From NCBI RefSeq assembly GCF_004332295.1, contig NZ_RXLP01000002.1, forward strand, positions 106,978-170,977: a stretch of 64,000 bases of DNA, in the 5' to 3' direction. Origin of the DNA: Alloscardovia theropitheci (GTDB taxonomy: Bacteria > Actinomycetota > Actinomycetes > Actinomycetales > Bifidobacteriaceae). Below are positions 20,874 through 29,968 of this stretch, in pieces. The notes under the pieces are model-generated. The model was not told where the DNA came from. It did no database searches and saw nothing but the letters and a program-made list of their open reading frames with translations. A program made the position numbers and the translations under genes. Position 1 is the stretch's first letter, and the number at the start of each line of letters is the position of its first letter.

Positions 20874-22760
20874 CTATTCAACAGTTACTGACTTAGCGAG
20901 ATTTCGTGGCTTATCGATATCTAGCCCCTTAAGCTTTGCCATATCCATCGCAAGTAGCTGCAATGGAATCACGTCGACGAGAGGACTCATCAATGTCGGG
21001 CATTGTGGACGCCAGAAGACAATATCCGCATATTCACGTACATCTTCATCGCCTTCTTCTGCAACAGCAATAGTGTATGCACCACGTGCACGAACCTCTT
21101 CAATCGCAGAAAGAACTTTAGAGTGAAGGACATTTCGTCCACGCGCTGGTGGCACGATAACGACAACAGGTTCACCAGAATCAACCAACGCTATAGGACC
21201 ATGCTTAAGTTCTCCTGCTGCAAAGCCCTCAGTAAAGGTATAAGCAATTTCTTTAAGCTTTAACGCGCCTTCCATCGCCACTGGATAACCCACGTGACGC
21301 CCTAAGAATAAGAAGGATTGCGCATCAACCATAGCTTGAGCTGCGCTCTCAACTGCTTCAGCTTGAGTATCAAGCACACGCTGAATCTTTGCTGGCATAG
21401 CACGTAAATCATCAACGATATCTCGAATTTCATCGCGGTACATTGCACCCTTAACCTGCGCAAGATACAAGCCGATAAGATATGCGGCAATAATTTGAGC
21501 TACAAAAGCTTTTGTCGACGCTACAGCAATTTCAGGACCCGCATGAGTATACAAAACTGCATCAGATTCACGTGGAATTGTCGATCCCTGAGTATTGCAA
21601 ATCGCAAGCACTCGAGATCCTTGTTCTCGTGCGTGACGCAATGCCATCAATGTATCCATAGTTTCGCCGGACTGAGAAATCGCGATTACTAAAGTACGTG
21701 AATTCAAAATTGGATCGCGATAACGGAATTCATGAGCAAGTTCAACTTCAACTGGAATACGAACCCAATGTTCAATTGCATACTTTGCGACCATTCCAGC
21801 GTACGCTGCAGTACCGCATGCGATGACAATTATCTTGTCAATTGAGCGGAATACTTCTTCATCAATGCGCACCTCATCAAGGTTTAAATCTCCGTCGAGA
21901 TTAAATCGACCAAGCAAAGTATCGGCGACTGCTTGAGGTTGCTCATGGATTTCCTTATTCATGAAGGAATCCCAGCCACCTTTTTCTACTGCCGAAGCAT
22001 CCCAATCGACAGTAAAAGGACGAAGCTCAACAGGATTGCCGTCAAAGTCGGTAACTTTAACCGTATCCGGTGTAATTTCAACTGCTTCGTCTTGTCCAAG
22101 TTCCAAAGCTTCAGTCGTATATGCAACGAAAGCTGCTACATCAGAGCCCAAGAAATTCTCGTCATCACCAAGACCCACTACAAGTGGAGAATCATGACGT
22201 GCACCAACCACTACGTGTGGTTGACGGCAATCGGTAGCCAGCAGAGTAAATGTCCCCTCGAGCTGACGTGCCACACGGCGAAGCGCTTCAAAAATATCTG
22301 GTTCACCTGTTTGAGCAATGATTTCTTCAGCAACTTTGCCCAATAATTTTGCAGCAATTTCTGTATCTGTTGATGATTCAAAGGTATAGCCCTCATCAAT
22401 CAGCTGTTGCTTAAGTTGAGGAGCATTTTCGATAATACCATTATGAATAACGGCTACTTTTTCGTTGCCACTCATATGCGGATGTGCGTTGATATCACTT
22501 GGTGCACCATTTGTCGCCCAACGCGTATGACCAATCCCTGCAGTAGCAAGTGGCATTGGATGAACAGCGATATCGTCAATCAAATTTTCGAGGCGTCCTT
22601 CTTTTTTTCGGAAGGAAACTTTTTCCATTCCAGGAGCACTCAGCGCGACACCCGATGAATCGTATCCACGATATTCTAGACGTCCAAGACCTTGAAGACA
22701 TACTTCTAGTGGCTTACCGCATGCAGTGCCACCTGTTACATAACCTACAATTCCACACAT
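20874..22760 (-). CDS. glmS: glutamine-fructose-6-phosphate aminotransferase (isomerizing)
   Basis: Makes glucosamine-6-phosphate for peptidoglycan. The N-terminal glutaminase uses Cys2 (MCGIVGYV), with RLEYRGYDSSG and GHTRWATNG following. Two SIS domains follow, with ISQSGETMDT and the C-terminal DKPRNLAKSVTVE that closes the active site. The 628-residue length is slightly over the common 610. No glmS ribozyme-like leader is recognisable upstream. Confidence 0.97.
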   Translation of the reverse strand: MCGIVGYVTGGTACGKPLEVCLQGLGRLEYRGYDSSGVALSAPGMEKVSFRKKEGRLENLIDDIAVHPMPLATAGIGHTRWATNGAPSDINAHPHMSGNEKVAVIHNGIIENAPQLKQQLIDEGYTFESSTDTEIAAKLLGKVAEEIIAQTGEPDIFEALRRVARQLEGTFTLLATDCRQPHVVVGARHDSPLVVGLGDDENFLGSDVAAFVAYTTEALELGQDEAVEITPDTVKVTDFDGNPVELRPFTVDWDASAVEKGGWDSFMNKEIHEQPQAVADTLLGRFNLDGDLNLDEVRIDEEVFRSIDKIIVIACGTAAYAGMVAKYAIEHWVRIPVEVELAHEFRYRDPILNSRTLVIAISQSGETMDTLMALRHAREQGSRVLAICNTQGSTIPRESDAVLYTHAGPEIAVASTKAFVAQIIAAYLIGLYLAQVKGAMYRDEIRDIVDDLRAMPAKIQRVLDTQAEAVESAAQAMVDAQSFLFLGRHVGYPVAMEGALKLKEIAYTFTEGFAAGELKHGPIALVDSGEPVVVIVPPARGRNVLHSKVLSAIEEVRARGAYTIAVAEEGDEDVREYADIVFWRPQCPTLMSPLVDVIPLQLLAMDMAKLKGLDIDKPRNLAKSVTVE

Positions 22761-22874
22761 AACGTTCTATTGTATAAGAGCTCCTCGGCTTTTGCTTTGA
22801 GCACAGCGATACTTATGCTAAGCGTTTACAAAACGGCGTTGCAAACTGCATAATTACCCATGCATTAATTTGCG

Positions 22875-23360
22875 TTATCCTAAATTATGCAAACGCATGG
22901 CTCGCTGAGCTTCACGCTTATCCTGAGCTTCACGTAAAGCTTGACGCTTGTCGTACTCATGCTTACCCTTAGCGAGAGCAATTTCAACTTTTGCACGACC
23001 ATTCTTAAAGTACAAGCTCAGTGGAATGATCGTATACCCTTTTGCTTGTGTGGCGCGCGAAAACTTCTCTATTTGGACAGCATGGAGTAAAAGCTTCCTT
23101 TTCCTTTTCGGCGCGTGATTTGTCCATGTGCCATTTAAATACTCAGGGATATTCGCTCCCTCAAGCCACATTTCCCCATGCTTATCAATAGAGACAAATG
23201 ATTCTGTTAAGCTTGCACGTCCTTCACGCAAGCTTTTAACTTCTGTACCAGTTAAAACCAGACCTGCTTCAAGGGTGTCTTCGATTGTGTAATCATGGCG
23301 TGCTCTACGATTGTTCGTTACCACACCATTGCTCATGTCTTTTGTTTTCTTCGCAGCCAT
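22875..23360 (-). CDS. smpB: SsrA-binding protein SmpB
   Basis: tmRNA partner in ribosome rescue. The 161 residues contain [22 protein letters not shown] and the C-terminal basic tail rich in DKRQAL/EAQRAM that enters the mRNA channel. It sits downstream of the CHAP hydrolase gene but beyond a terminator, so it is likely transcribed from its own promoter. No tmRNA gene was found within the window. Confidence 0.96.
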   Translation of the reverse strand: MAAKKTKDMSNGVVTNNRRARHDYTIEDTLEAGLVLTGTEVKSLREGRASLTESFVSIDKHGEMWLEGANIPEYLNGTWTNHAPKRKRKLLLHAVQIEKFSRATQAKGYTIIPLSLYFKNGRAKVEIALAKGKHEYDKRQALREAQDKREAQRAMRLHNLG

Positions 23361-23397
23361 GTATATCCTTTTGTTTTCTTTCGTGCTTTAAGTGTAC

Positions 23398-23427
23398 ACA
23401 AAACGCGCCACCTCAAAGTGACGCGTT
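23398..23427 (-). terminator. intrinsic terminator between the CHAP hydrolase and smpB
   Basis: On the minus strand a 10-bp stem (23418-23427 with 23402-23411, one G-T pair) with a 6-base loop is followed by TTGTG. It lies 50 bases after the CHAP gene stop. Confidence 0.7.
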
Positions 23428-23476
23428 AAGATAATTTGCGTTGGGTCGCTTTACATGCTCGATTTACCTGTTCGAT

Positions 23477-24880
23477 TTAATAATGCACGTACTGATATGC
23501 GCCCACATTTCCAATGGTTCGCCATCCTGCACGTCCGTTATATCCAGAGCCTGATTCCGAAATAAGAATAGTTCCATTCGAGTTAACACGCTCTACTACA
23601 GCAACGTGTCCGTATGTTCGATCCGCTCCAGCTTGTCCCGGCTGGAATACGACTACTGCTCCCACGTGTGGAGTGTTATTAACAACGTACCCTAGACGAC
23701 GTGCAGTATTTGCCCACTGCATACCATTGCCCATATATGATCCCACTGGTAAGCCAAGCGCTGTACGACGATTGTATGCATACCATGTGCACTGACTCCA
23801 TGGATAAGCTCCGCCGAGTACAGCAGTTCGCCCAGTTGCGTGACCATAGCAGGATGTCGCTGTTGCCCCACAGTTTCCCGGAACAGAGTAATCACCCGAA
23901 TACTGCGCAGAGTAGCTTGGTGCTGGAGAGTTGGCAGACGACGAACCTCTATTTCCTGTATATTGTGATGTCGTTCGATTTCGGCGTGCAGCTGCCGCTT
24001 GCGCAGCTGCCTGAGCAGCAAGCTGACGGTTATACTCTTCAACCTGTGCCTGTGCTTGAACTACTGCTGCAGCTTCCTGAGCTTCAGCAGTTTGAAGACT
24101 TGCCTGCTGAGCACTCAGCTGCTGAGATTTCTCATCAGCTTGGCTACGCAAGGTATTAAGAGAGGAAACCTTATTTTGAGCATCCGTGGAAGCTTGCTGT
24201 GCGGCTGCTGACTCGTTATCAGCCTGAGCTTTAAGCGTCGAAATTCGTTGTTCAATTGCAGTTAAACGATCAGCGCGATTCTTGCCTGTACTGAGCTCTG
24301 TCGCCGAATCCGAAGCAGTTTTTGCTTCTACACGGCTAACCGCAGCATCGGACTGCATGGAGTGGATGAAATCAGAAGTTGATTTCGACCCTGTAACCAC
24401 GCTCATCGTCTTAGAAGCGTTCGAGCCATGGAAACTATTACGAGCAAGAGCTGCAACCTTATCTTTTGCATCATTATTACTTGCCTGAGTATTTGCAAGT
24501 TGCTGTTCAAGATTGGTCTTATCACTCTGCGCTGCCGTCAAACGGTCCGCAGCTTCTTGAGCACGCTGAGCCGCTGCAGCAGCTGCATCTTGAGCTTGGG
24601 ACGCAGCATCTTCGGCTGCTGGAATTTGATTATTGACTAAGTCATCCAAATCAGTAATGAGCTTGGCGAGCTGACTATTAACGCCAGCGAGCTGAGCTTT
24701 CAAGCGAGCCTGAGATTGCTGATGCTGTGCCAAGGTCTGATACGGTGTCACAGCTTGCGCTTCGTCAAGTGGCGAGATATACCATGACACTATACTTCCT
24801 GAAATCAGTGAAAGGGCCACAGTACTAGCGGCTATAGTCGCCTTAATCGACTTGCTCACACGTGCCGTCGTTACCTTCAT
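23477..24880 (-). CDS. secreted coiled-coil CHAP-domain peptidoglycan hydrolase (PcsB-like)
   Basis: 467 residues. A signal peptide covers about 1-43 (AQA-VTP). A long Ala/Gln-rich coiled coil spans 45-295, interrupted by SFHGSNASK at 149-157 as in PcsB/RipC-type hydrolases; a Ser/Asn-rich linker follows. The CHAP domain at about 340-467 has the nucleophile C364 (SQCTWYAY) and H425 (YGHVAVVE), with E441/E443 nearby. It cleaves peptidoglycan crosslinks during cell separation. It lies just after ftsX, and FtsEX is known to activate PcsB/RipC-type hydrolases through such coiled coils. That makes this the likely FtsEX partner. Confidence 0.9.
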   Translation of the reverse strand: MKVTTARVSKSIKATIAASTVALSLISGSIVSWYISPLDEAQAVTPYQTLAQHQQSQARLKAQLAGVNSQLAKLITDLDDLVNNQIPAAEDAASQAQDAAAAAAQRAQEAADRLTAAQSDKTNLEQQLANTQASNNDAKDKVAALARNSFHGSNASKTMSVVTGSKSTSDFIHSMQSDAAVSRVEAKTASDSATELSTGKNRADRLTAIEQRISTLKAQADNESAAAQQASTDAQNKVSSLNTLRSQADEKSQQLSAQQASLQTAEAQEAAAVVQAQAQVEEYNRQLAAQAAAQAAAARRNRTTSQYTGNRGSSSANSPAPSYSAQYSGDYSVPGNCGATATSCYGHATGRTAVLGGAYPWSQCTWYAYNRRTALGLPVGSYMGNGMQWANTARRLGYVVNNTPHVGAVVVFQPGQAGADRTYGHVAVVERVNSNGTILISESGSGYNGRAGWRTIGNVGAYQYVHY

Positions 24881-25003
24881 AGGAATTCCTCAAATCTTCT
24901 CAATTTATGTAAATAGTTCAATTGTAATCTTCAGAATGCAATATCTCGGTGAACTATTTCGCTATTTTATCTACTTTAATATATGTCGTTTCACTGGTCA
25001 ATG

Positions 25004-25927
25004 CTAAGCATGAAGGTACTTTCTTAGTGAAATCGACGATGCGATAACAGAAAGGATGATAGCACCTAAAATTATCCATGGTGCAAGCCATAACACACTG
25101 GTCATATCAATGAAGGACATCCACGTGACCGTTCTAGCGATCCAGTCAGTAACAAATATCTTGATAATTGCCATGAGAGCACCCACAGCAAGCAAGGAGC
25201 CAATGAGCGAAGCAAATACACCTTCAAGAATGAATGGCAAACGAATTGTCCAATTCGATGCACCCACATAACGCATAATTTCTGTTTCTTTACGACGACT
25301 TGCAGCACTCATACGTATAGTTGTCCCTGTCAAGAGAACAGCGACGATAATCATAACTGCAGCAAGTGCACCTGCGACCACCGTTCCGCGATTGAGCACA
25401 GCAAATACTGGTTCGAAAATTTCTCTTTGGTCTTGCACCTGTTCAACACCTTGAGTTCCGCTCAACACCTCAGAAACTAATTGATACTTATTCGCATCCT
25501 TAAGCTTGAGACGAAGGGAGGCTTGCATATCAGCAGCCGTAAGAGTACGCCCCTCATAAATACCGCCAGGATACTGCTTGACGAAAGTATTATTGAAGAA
25601 GTCTTCTTTGCTTACGTATGAAATCGTTGATACGACATCACCAAGTTCATCTTGAATCTTAGTTTCTATAGCGTCTACTTCATTATCTGTTGGAGAAGTT
25701 CCAGAAGCGCAATTCGCTGAAGTACTTGTGCCATCTGGGCATAACCAGACCACGACTTCAACTTGACCATACCAGTCTCCTTTAGCCTGCTGTACCTGAG
25801 TTTGCATAAGAGCTGCCGACCCGATAAATAGGAACGAGATAAAGGTCACCAAAGTAACAGAAACTACCATAGCTCCATTACGCTTAAAATTAGACCATGC
25901 TTGTGAGAGGATGAAACGCAATCGCAT
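25004..25927 (-). CDS. ftsX: cell-division protein FtsX
   Basis: Permease-like partner of FtsE that relays ATP hydrolysis to a wall hydrolase. I place the start at 25927 (MRLRFILSQAWSNF), two bases after the ftsE stop and behind AAGGATGG; the longer frame to 25984 overlaps ftsE. The 307 residues form four membrane helices: the first at about 19-42, a large extracellular loop at about 45-170 that would contact the hydrolase, and the FtsX C-terminal domain with three helices. Confidence 0.94.
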   Translation of the reverse strand: MRLRFILSQAWSNFKRNGAMVVSVTLVTFISFLFIGSAALMQTQVQQAKGDWYGQVEVVVWLCPDGTSTSANCASGTSPTDNEVDAIETKIQDELGDVVSTISYVSKEDFFNNTFVKQYPGGIYEGRTLTAADMQASLRLKLKDANKYQLVSEVLSGTQGVEQVQDQREIFEPVFAVLNRGTVVAGALAAVMIIVAVLLTGTTIRMSAASRRKETEIMRYVGASNWTIRLPFILEGVFASLIGSLLAVGALMAIIKIFVTDWIARTVTWMSFIDMTSVLWLAPWIILGAIILSVIASSISLRKYLHA

Positions 25928-25928
25928 A

Positions 25929-27188
25929 TTATTCACCATCCTTTTCATCAGAATTGTCTTGCGAAGTAACGCGCGATTTCTCATTTACCTCGTCGCGCAC
26001 AAGAAACGCTGGAGGTGCCGGTGGTGCTGGAGGAGCCGGAACAGTAGCCGGCGTAGAAGTTGATGCAGATGATTTACCCTCATCATCTGTGTTACTTTCT
26101 TTATCATCATCTGGCTGCTGGGACTGAGAAGCTTCCTGATTATCATCCGATGCTGCGTTTAATCCTGTGCCCCATGTCAGAGTCTGCTCTGCTGAAGCGA
26201 ATGCTTGCCCGTAACGACCCGTACGTCCTGAATGAACATTTCGAGCAAGTCGAGCTACTCCTTCTTCTGCTTCAAGATCGTCAACAGTTAATGACGAATC
26301 ACTTGCTGCATTCGCCGATTCAGAAGTTGGCATGAACTTGCTCATGTCAACTGCTTCTTCCACGATATCCTTATCAGCAGTATTTGTACCTGCTTGAGAT
26401 AGTTGTGATTCTGGGAGGACATCATTAATCTCACGGGCTGTTCTCACAGCTTGTTCAAGTCGTGATTTATTCGTCGCTTCTTCGTCAGGGAAATACAGCG
26501 CTGAATCATACATACCGTTTTCTTCGTCGCGTACGATTCGCCCATTATGAAGCTCAACTACACGCTTTCGCATCGAATTAACGATTTCCTCATTATGAGT
26601 AGCCATAACAATCGTTGTGCCCGTGCGATTAATCGCTTCAAGCACTTCCATAATTCCCACAGAAGTTGTTGGATCAAGATTACCTGTAGGCTCATCAGCA
26701 AGAATAATTGCTGGATGGTTTGCATATGCGCGAGCAATTGCGACGCGCTGAGCTTCGCCACCAGAGAGTTCATGTGGCATACGCTTTTCTTTACCTGTTA
26801 ATCCTACTGCTTCCAAAACTTGTGGAACGATAGACTTAATAGTTGAGCGTTTGGTACCAATCACTTCAAGTGCGAACGCAACGTTTTCCCATACCGTCAT
26901 ATTTTCCAACAATTTATAATCCTGGAATATGAAGCCAATTCCTCGACGATAATGAGGAATGTGACGGTGAGAAATGCGACGCAGATCATTTCCTGCTACG
27001 CTAATTTTGCCGGTACTTATCTCCTCTTCGCGCAAAAGTAAACTCAATAAAGTTGATTTACCAGCACCACTTGCCCCGACAAGGAAAACGAAATCACCAC
27101 GATTGATATGGAGATTAACTTCTTCCAACGCTGGTCTCGTTGCACGGTCATATACTTTGCTGACATTCTCAAGATCTATAAGAGCCAT
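25929..27188 (-). CDS. ftsE: cell-division ATP-binding protein FtsE with long C-terminal extension
   Basis: The ATPase core (about 1-225) has GASGAGKST, LSGGEAQRVAIARAY and IILADEPTGNLDP, all FtsE-like. The 419-residue length is nearly twice the normal 220-230. The extra 190 residues are acidic and low in complexity, ending in a Pro/Ala run (PAPPAPPAPP) and a charged tail. The extension is probably disordered and cytoplasmic. It could recruit division proteins, but nothing in it identifies a partner. It forms an operon with ftsX and probably with prfB upstream (28-base gap). Confidence 0.94.
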   Translation of the reverse strand: MALIDLENVSKVYDRATRPALEEVNLHINRGDFVFLVGASGAGKSTLLSLLLREEEISTGKISVAGNDLRRISHRHIPHYRRGIGFIFQDYKLLENMTVWENVAFALEVIGTKRSTIKSIVPQVLEAVGLTGKEKRMPHELSGGEAQRVAIARAYANHPAIILADEPTGNLDPTTSVGIMEVLEAINRTGTTIVMATHNEEIVNSMRKRVVELHNGRIVRDEENGMYDSALYFPDEEATNKSRLEQAVRTAREINDVLPESQLSQAGTNTADKDIVEEAVDMSKFMPTSESANAASDSSLTVDDLEAEEGVARLARNVHSGRTGRYGQAFASAEQTLTWGTGLNAASDDNQEASQSQQPDDDKESNTDDEGKSSASTSTPATVPAPPAPPAPPAFLVRDEVNEKSRVTSQDNSDEKDGE

Positions 27189-27216
27189 TTTCTTTAACCC
27201 TATTCCTTATTTCCAG

Positions 27217-28338
27217 TTAGTCTTCCGCTGCTTCTCGGCGTTGCTGATGTCGCCAACGAATTCCAGCGTCAATAAACGCATCCAAGTCTCCATCGAAAAC
27301 TCCTTGAGTATCCGAAGTCTCGTATCCCGTGCGCAAATCTTTCACCATTTGATATGGGTGAAGCACATAAGAACGCATCTGATCACCCCAGCTTGCCTTA
27401 ATATCTCCAGCAAGCTCCTTACGGGTCTTAGCTTCTTCTTCATGTTTGAGCACAAGTAAACGTGATTGAAGAATACTCATAGCTGCTGCACGATTTTGAA
27501 TCTGACTTCTCTCGTCTTGCATAGTAATAACAATGCCCGTCGGCAAGTGAGTTAACCGAACTGCTGAGTACGTCGTATTAACACCTTGTCCTCCTGGACC
27601 AGAAGACATATAGGTATCAATACGGATATCTGAATCTGGCACTTCTATATGATCAGTTGCCTCTACCAACGGAATTACTTCTACTGCTGCGAAACTCGTT
27701 TGACGACGACCTTGATTGTCAAATGGCGAGATTCGAACCAACCGATGAGTACCGCCTTCAACGGACAGCTTGCCATATGCATAATCGCCATCAACTTGGA
27801 AGGTAGCCGATTTAATTCCAGCTTCTTCTGCATAGGACGTATCAAGAACTTTGGCCGTAAAGCCTGCACGTTCCGCATACCGCAAATACATACGAAGAAG
27901 CATTTGCGCCCAGTCCGCAGCATCAACACCACCAGCACCAGAGCGTATAGTAACTACAGCAGCACGATCATCATATTCACCATCCATAAGAGTTTGAATT
28001 TCCATGTCCGACAATGCCTCGCGAGTGCTAACCAAATCCGACTTTGCCTCATTCATTGAGTCTTCATCGTCTTCTTCAGCGCCTAATTCATAAAGAGTTT
28101 CAATATCATCAAGACGTTGAGCAACCTCTTCAAGCTTCCTTAACTGAGTTTGACGAGCCGATAGAGTCGACGTCACCTTTTGAGCATTATCAGTGTCATC
28201 CCACAGAGCAGGATCACTCGCTTCCTTTTCAAGCTGTGCAATCTGAGTACGCAAAGCATCGAGATCTACTGCCTTAGCTATAGTCTCGTACTTTGCTCGT
28301 GCCTCGCTTAAATCCTGTGAGAAGTCATAATCTACCAC
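27217..28338 (-). CDS. prfB: peptide chain release factor 2
   Basis: Terminates translation at UGA/UAA. The 373 residues contain SPF in RISPFDNQGRRQTS (stop recognition) and the catalytic GGQ at 249-251 (SGPGGQGVNTT). The frame is continuous from ATG to stop, with no internal UGA, so the autoregulatory programmed frameshift found in many bacterial prfB genes is absent here. prfB-ftsE-ftsX is a common actinobacterial order. Confidence 0.96.
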   Translation of the reverse strand: MVDYDFSQDLSEARAKYETIAKAVDLDALRTQIAQLEKEASDPALWDDTDNAQKVTSTLSARQTQLRKLEEVAQRLDDIETLYELGAEEDDEDSMNEAKSDLVSTREALSDMEIQTLMDGEYDDRAAVVTIRSGAGGVDAADWAQMLLRMYLRYAERAGFTAKVLDTSYAEEAGIKSATFQVDGDYAYGKLSVEGGTHRLVRISPFDNQGRRQTSFAAVEVIPLVEATDHIEVPDSDIRIDTYMSSGPGGQGVNTTYSAVRLTHLPTGIVITMQDERSQIQNRAAAMSILQSRLLVLKHEEEAKTRKELAGDIKASWGDQMRSYVLHPYQMVKDLRTGYETSDTQGVFDGDLDAFIDAGIRWRHQQRREAAED

Positions 28339-28585
28339 GTTTATCTACACTACACTTTCCATTCGGTCTATTCAGTTATTCTGCTCAGACTTAACAACCT
28401 ATGCACATTTAGCGCAATTTTATGGTGATAATGTGAGCATGAAGAGATTCAAAATGTACTTTGTACACACGATGAACACAGCCGCGCGCACTATTAGTAG
28501 GATACCGTCACTACATTCATGAAAGTATCTAGTCAGATTTTACCGCTAATAAGCGCGTGCGGTAGATGAGATTAAGATATATAGA

Positions 28586-28655
28586 CTTATATAAACCTAT
28601 ATAAACTTATATAAAAATAAAAAAGATATATAAACTTATATAAAGTTATATAAGA
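28586..28655. repeat. two triplets of TATATAA-type repeats at 10-bp spacing
   Basis: Near-identical 10-base units (CTTATATAAA-like) start at 28586, 28596 and 28606, and again at 28625, 28635 and 28645. They lie in the 478-base prfB/dapD intergenic region, on one helical face. Possible cooperative protein-binding or bent DNA. The rest of the gap (28339-28816) holds no gene I can support. Confidence 0.8.
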
Positions 28656-28816
28656 TTCATTTTCGAGATTTACCAAATATATTTGCGACTACTATATGGA
28701 AGCGTAGCACGCTTACGATAAACTTAAAAGAACGTGAGTAAGCATTGTTTAGCTCATATAAATCGCAAATGATTATCACTCATTATGGTCCTGGTATAAA
28801 AACGAAGTGAGGAATT

Positions 28817-29818
28817 ATGTCGACAAATCGTGCAGCTTGGGGCTGGGGATTAGCTTCTGTAGATGAAGAAGGAAATACTTTAGATGTCTGGTATCCAACG
28901 CTTACATTGGGTCTACTTGACGAAGTGCCTGCTCCTGCTGAACGCGAGAATCACAATTTTGCAGCTCTGATTAGCGATCATGCTGATGCTAGAGGGATTC
29001 GTCGCAGAGCAGTATTCACTATCTCTCGCGTTGACGAGCCAATTGTCGATGCTGCAGATGCCTATGCGCGTCTTCATCTTATGTCTATGCGTCTAGCAGC
29101 TCCTAATACCTTAAATCTTGAGGGTATTTTCGGTGCTCTTAATAACGTCGTATGGACGAATTACGGTCCTTTTGCGGTACATAATTTCGCTCTTCGTAAA
29201 CTCGATGTACTCGCCGATGCACAATCTAGTGGACATAGTGCGGCAGACATTAATGTTTTGTCTATCGATAAGTTCCCACGCATGGTTGATTACGTCGTAC
29301 CAGCTGGTGTGCGCATTGGTAATGCCGACCGTATCCGACTCGGAGCATATCTATCTGAAGGCACAACCGTTATGCACGAAGGCTTTGTCAACTTTAACGC
29401 TGGGACTTTAGGTGTATCCATGGTTGAAGGACGCATTTCTCAAGGCGTGGTCGTGGGAGATGGCTCCGACATAGGTGGCGGCGCTTCCATCATGGGTACG
29501 CTTAGTGGAGGCGGAAAGCATCGCGTATCTATTGGTAAGCATTCGCTCCTCGGCGCAAATGCTGGAATCGGAATCTCTCTTGGCGATAACTGTGTAGTCG
29601 AGGCTGGTCTTTATATAACAGCGGGAACAAAGATTAGCATGTACGATAAGGAACGTGTTGCCGCTGGCCTTCCGCTAGACGTCGTCAAAGGCGCTGATCT
29701 CAGCGGGAAAGACAATGTTTTATTTATTCGCAATTCTGTTACTGGCGCAATCGAAGCACGATCTCGAGCAGCTGGAAAACTCGGAATCGAATTAAATTCT
29801 GATTTACATAAGAATTAG
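28817..29818 (+). CDS. dapD: 2,3,4,5-tetrahydropyridine-2,6-dicarboxylate N-succinyltransferase
   Basis: Succinylates tetrahydrodipicolinate in lysine/diaminopimelate synthesis. The 333 residues resemble the actinobacterial DapD class: N-terminal [11 protein letters not shown], and a left-handed beta-helix with [24 protein letters not shown] and [22 protein letters not shown] lies just before the ATG. It is divergent from prfB and forms a single-gene unit ending at a terminator. Confidence 0.94.
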   Translation: MSTNRAAWGWGLASVDEEGNTLDVWYPTLTLGLLDEVPAPAERENHNFAALISDHADARGIRRRAVFTISRVDEPIVDAADAYARLHLMSMRLAAPNTLNLEGIFGALNNVVWTNYGPFAVHNFALRKLDVLADAQSSGHSAADINVLSIDKFPRMVDYVVPAGVRIGNADRIRLGAYLSEGTTVMHEGFVNFNAGTLGVSMVEGRISQGVVVGDGSDIGGGASIMGTLSGGGKHRVSIGKHSLLGANAGIGISLGDNCVVEAGLYITAGTKISMYDKERVAAGLPLDVVKGADLSGKDNVLFIRNSVTGAIEARSRAAGKLGIELNSDLHKN

Positions 29819-29867
29819 TGTGAAGAATAAATACTATTTCTCACGCATAAGCCAAAAGCGATAAACC

Positions 29868-29914
29868 AGGGATTGACTGTGAATAAATTAGTCTAGTCAA
29901 TCCCTAATTTATTT
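29868..29914 (+). terminator. intrinsic terminator of dapD
   Basis: A perfect 11-bp stem (29868-29878 with 29895-29905), a 16-base loop, then AATTTATTT. It lies 50 bases after dapD. Confidence 0.8.
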
Positions 29915-29968
29915 AAGATATTAAATTCAAACCATTCTTACCTGATTATCAAACAGAAAGAATCAGAA

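Noticed and set aside
22761..22874. tmRNA gene near smpB, or glmS ribozyme before glmS
   Set aside because: The gap is too short and shows neither tmRNA ends nor a ribozyme-like core.
27217..28338. Possible programmed frameshift in prfB
   Set aside because: The frame is continuous with no early in-frame UGA, so none is needed.
28439..28522. 27-codon frame (MKRFKMYF...) in the prfB/dapD gap
   Set aside because: No convincing SD and no way to test conservation here; too short to support.
28586..28655. CRISPR-like array
   Set aside because: Units are 10 bases with no spacers; simple AT-rich tandem sites instead.
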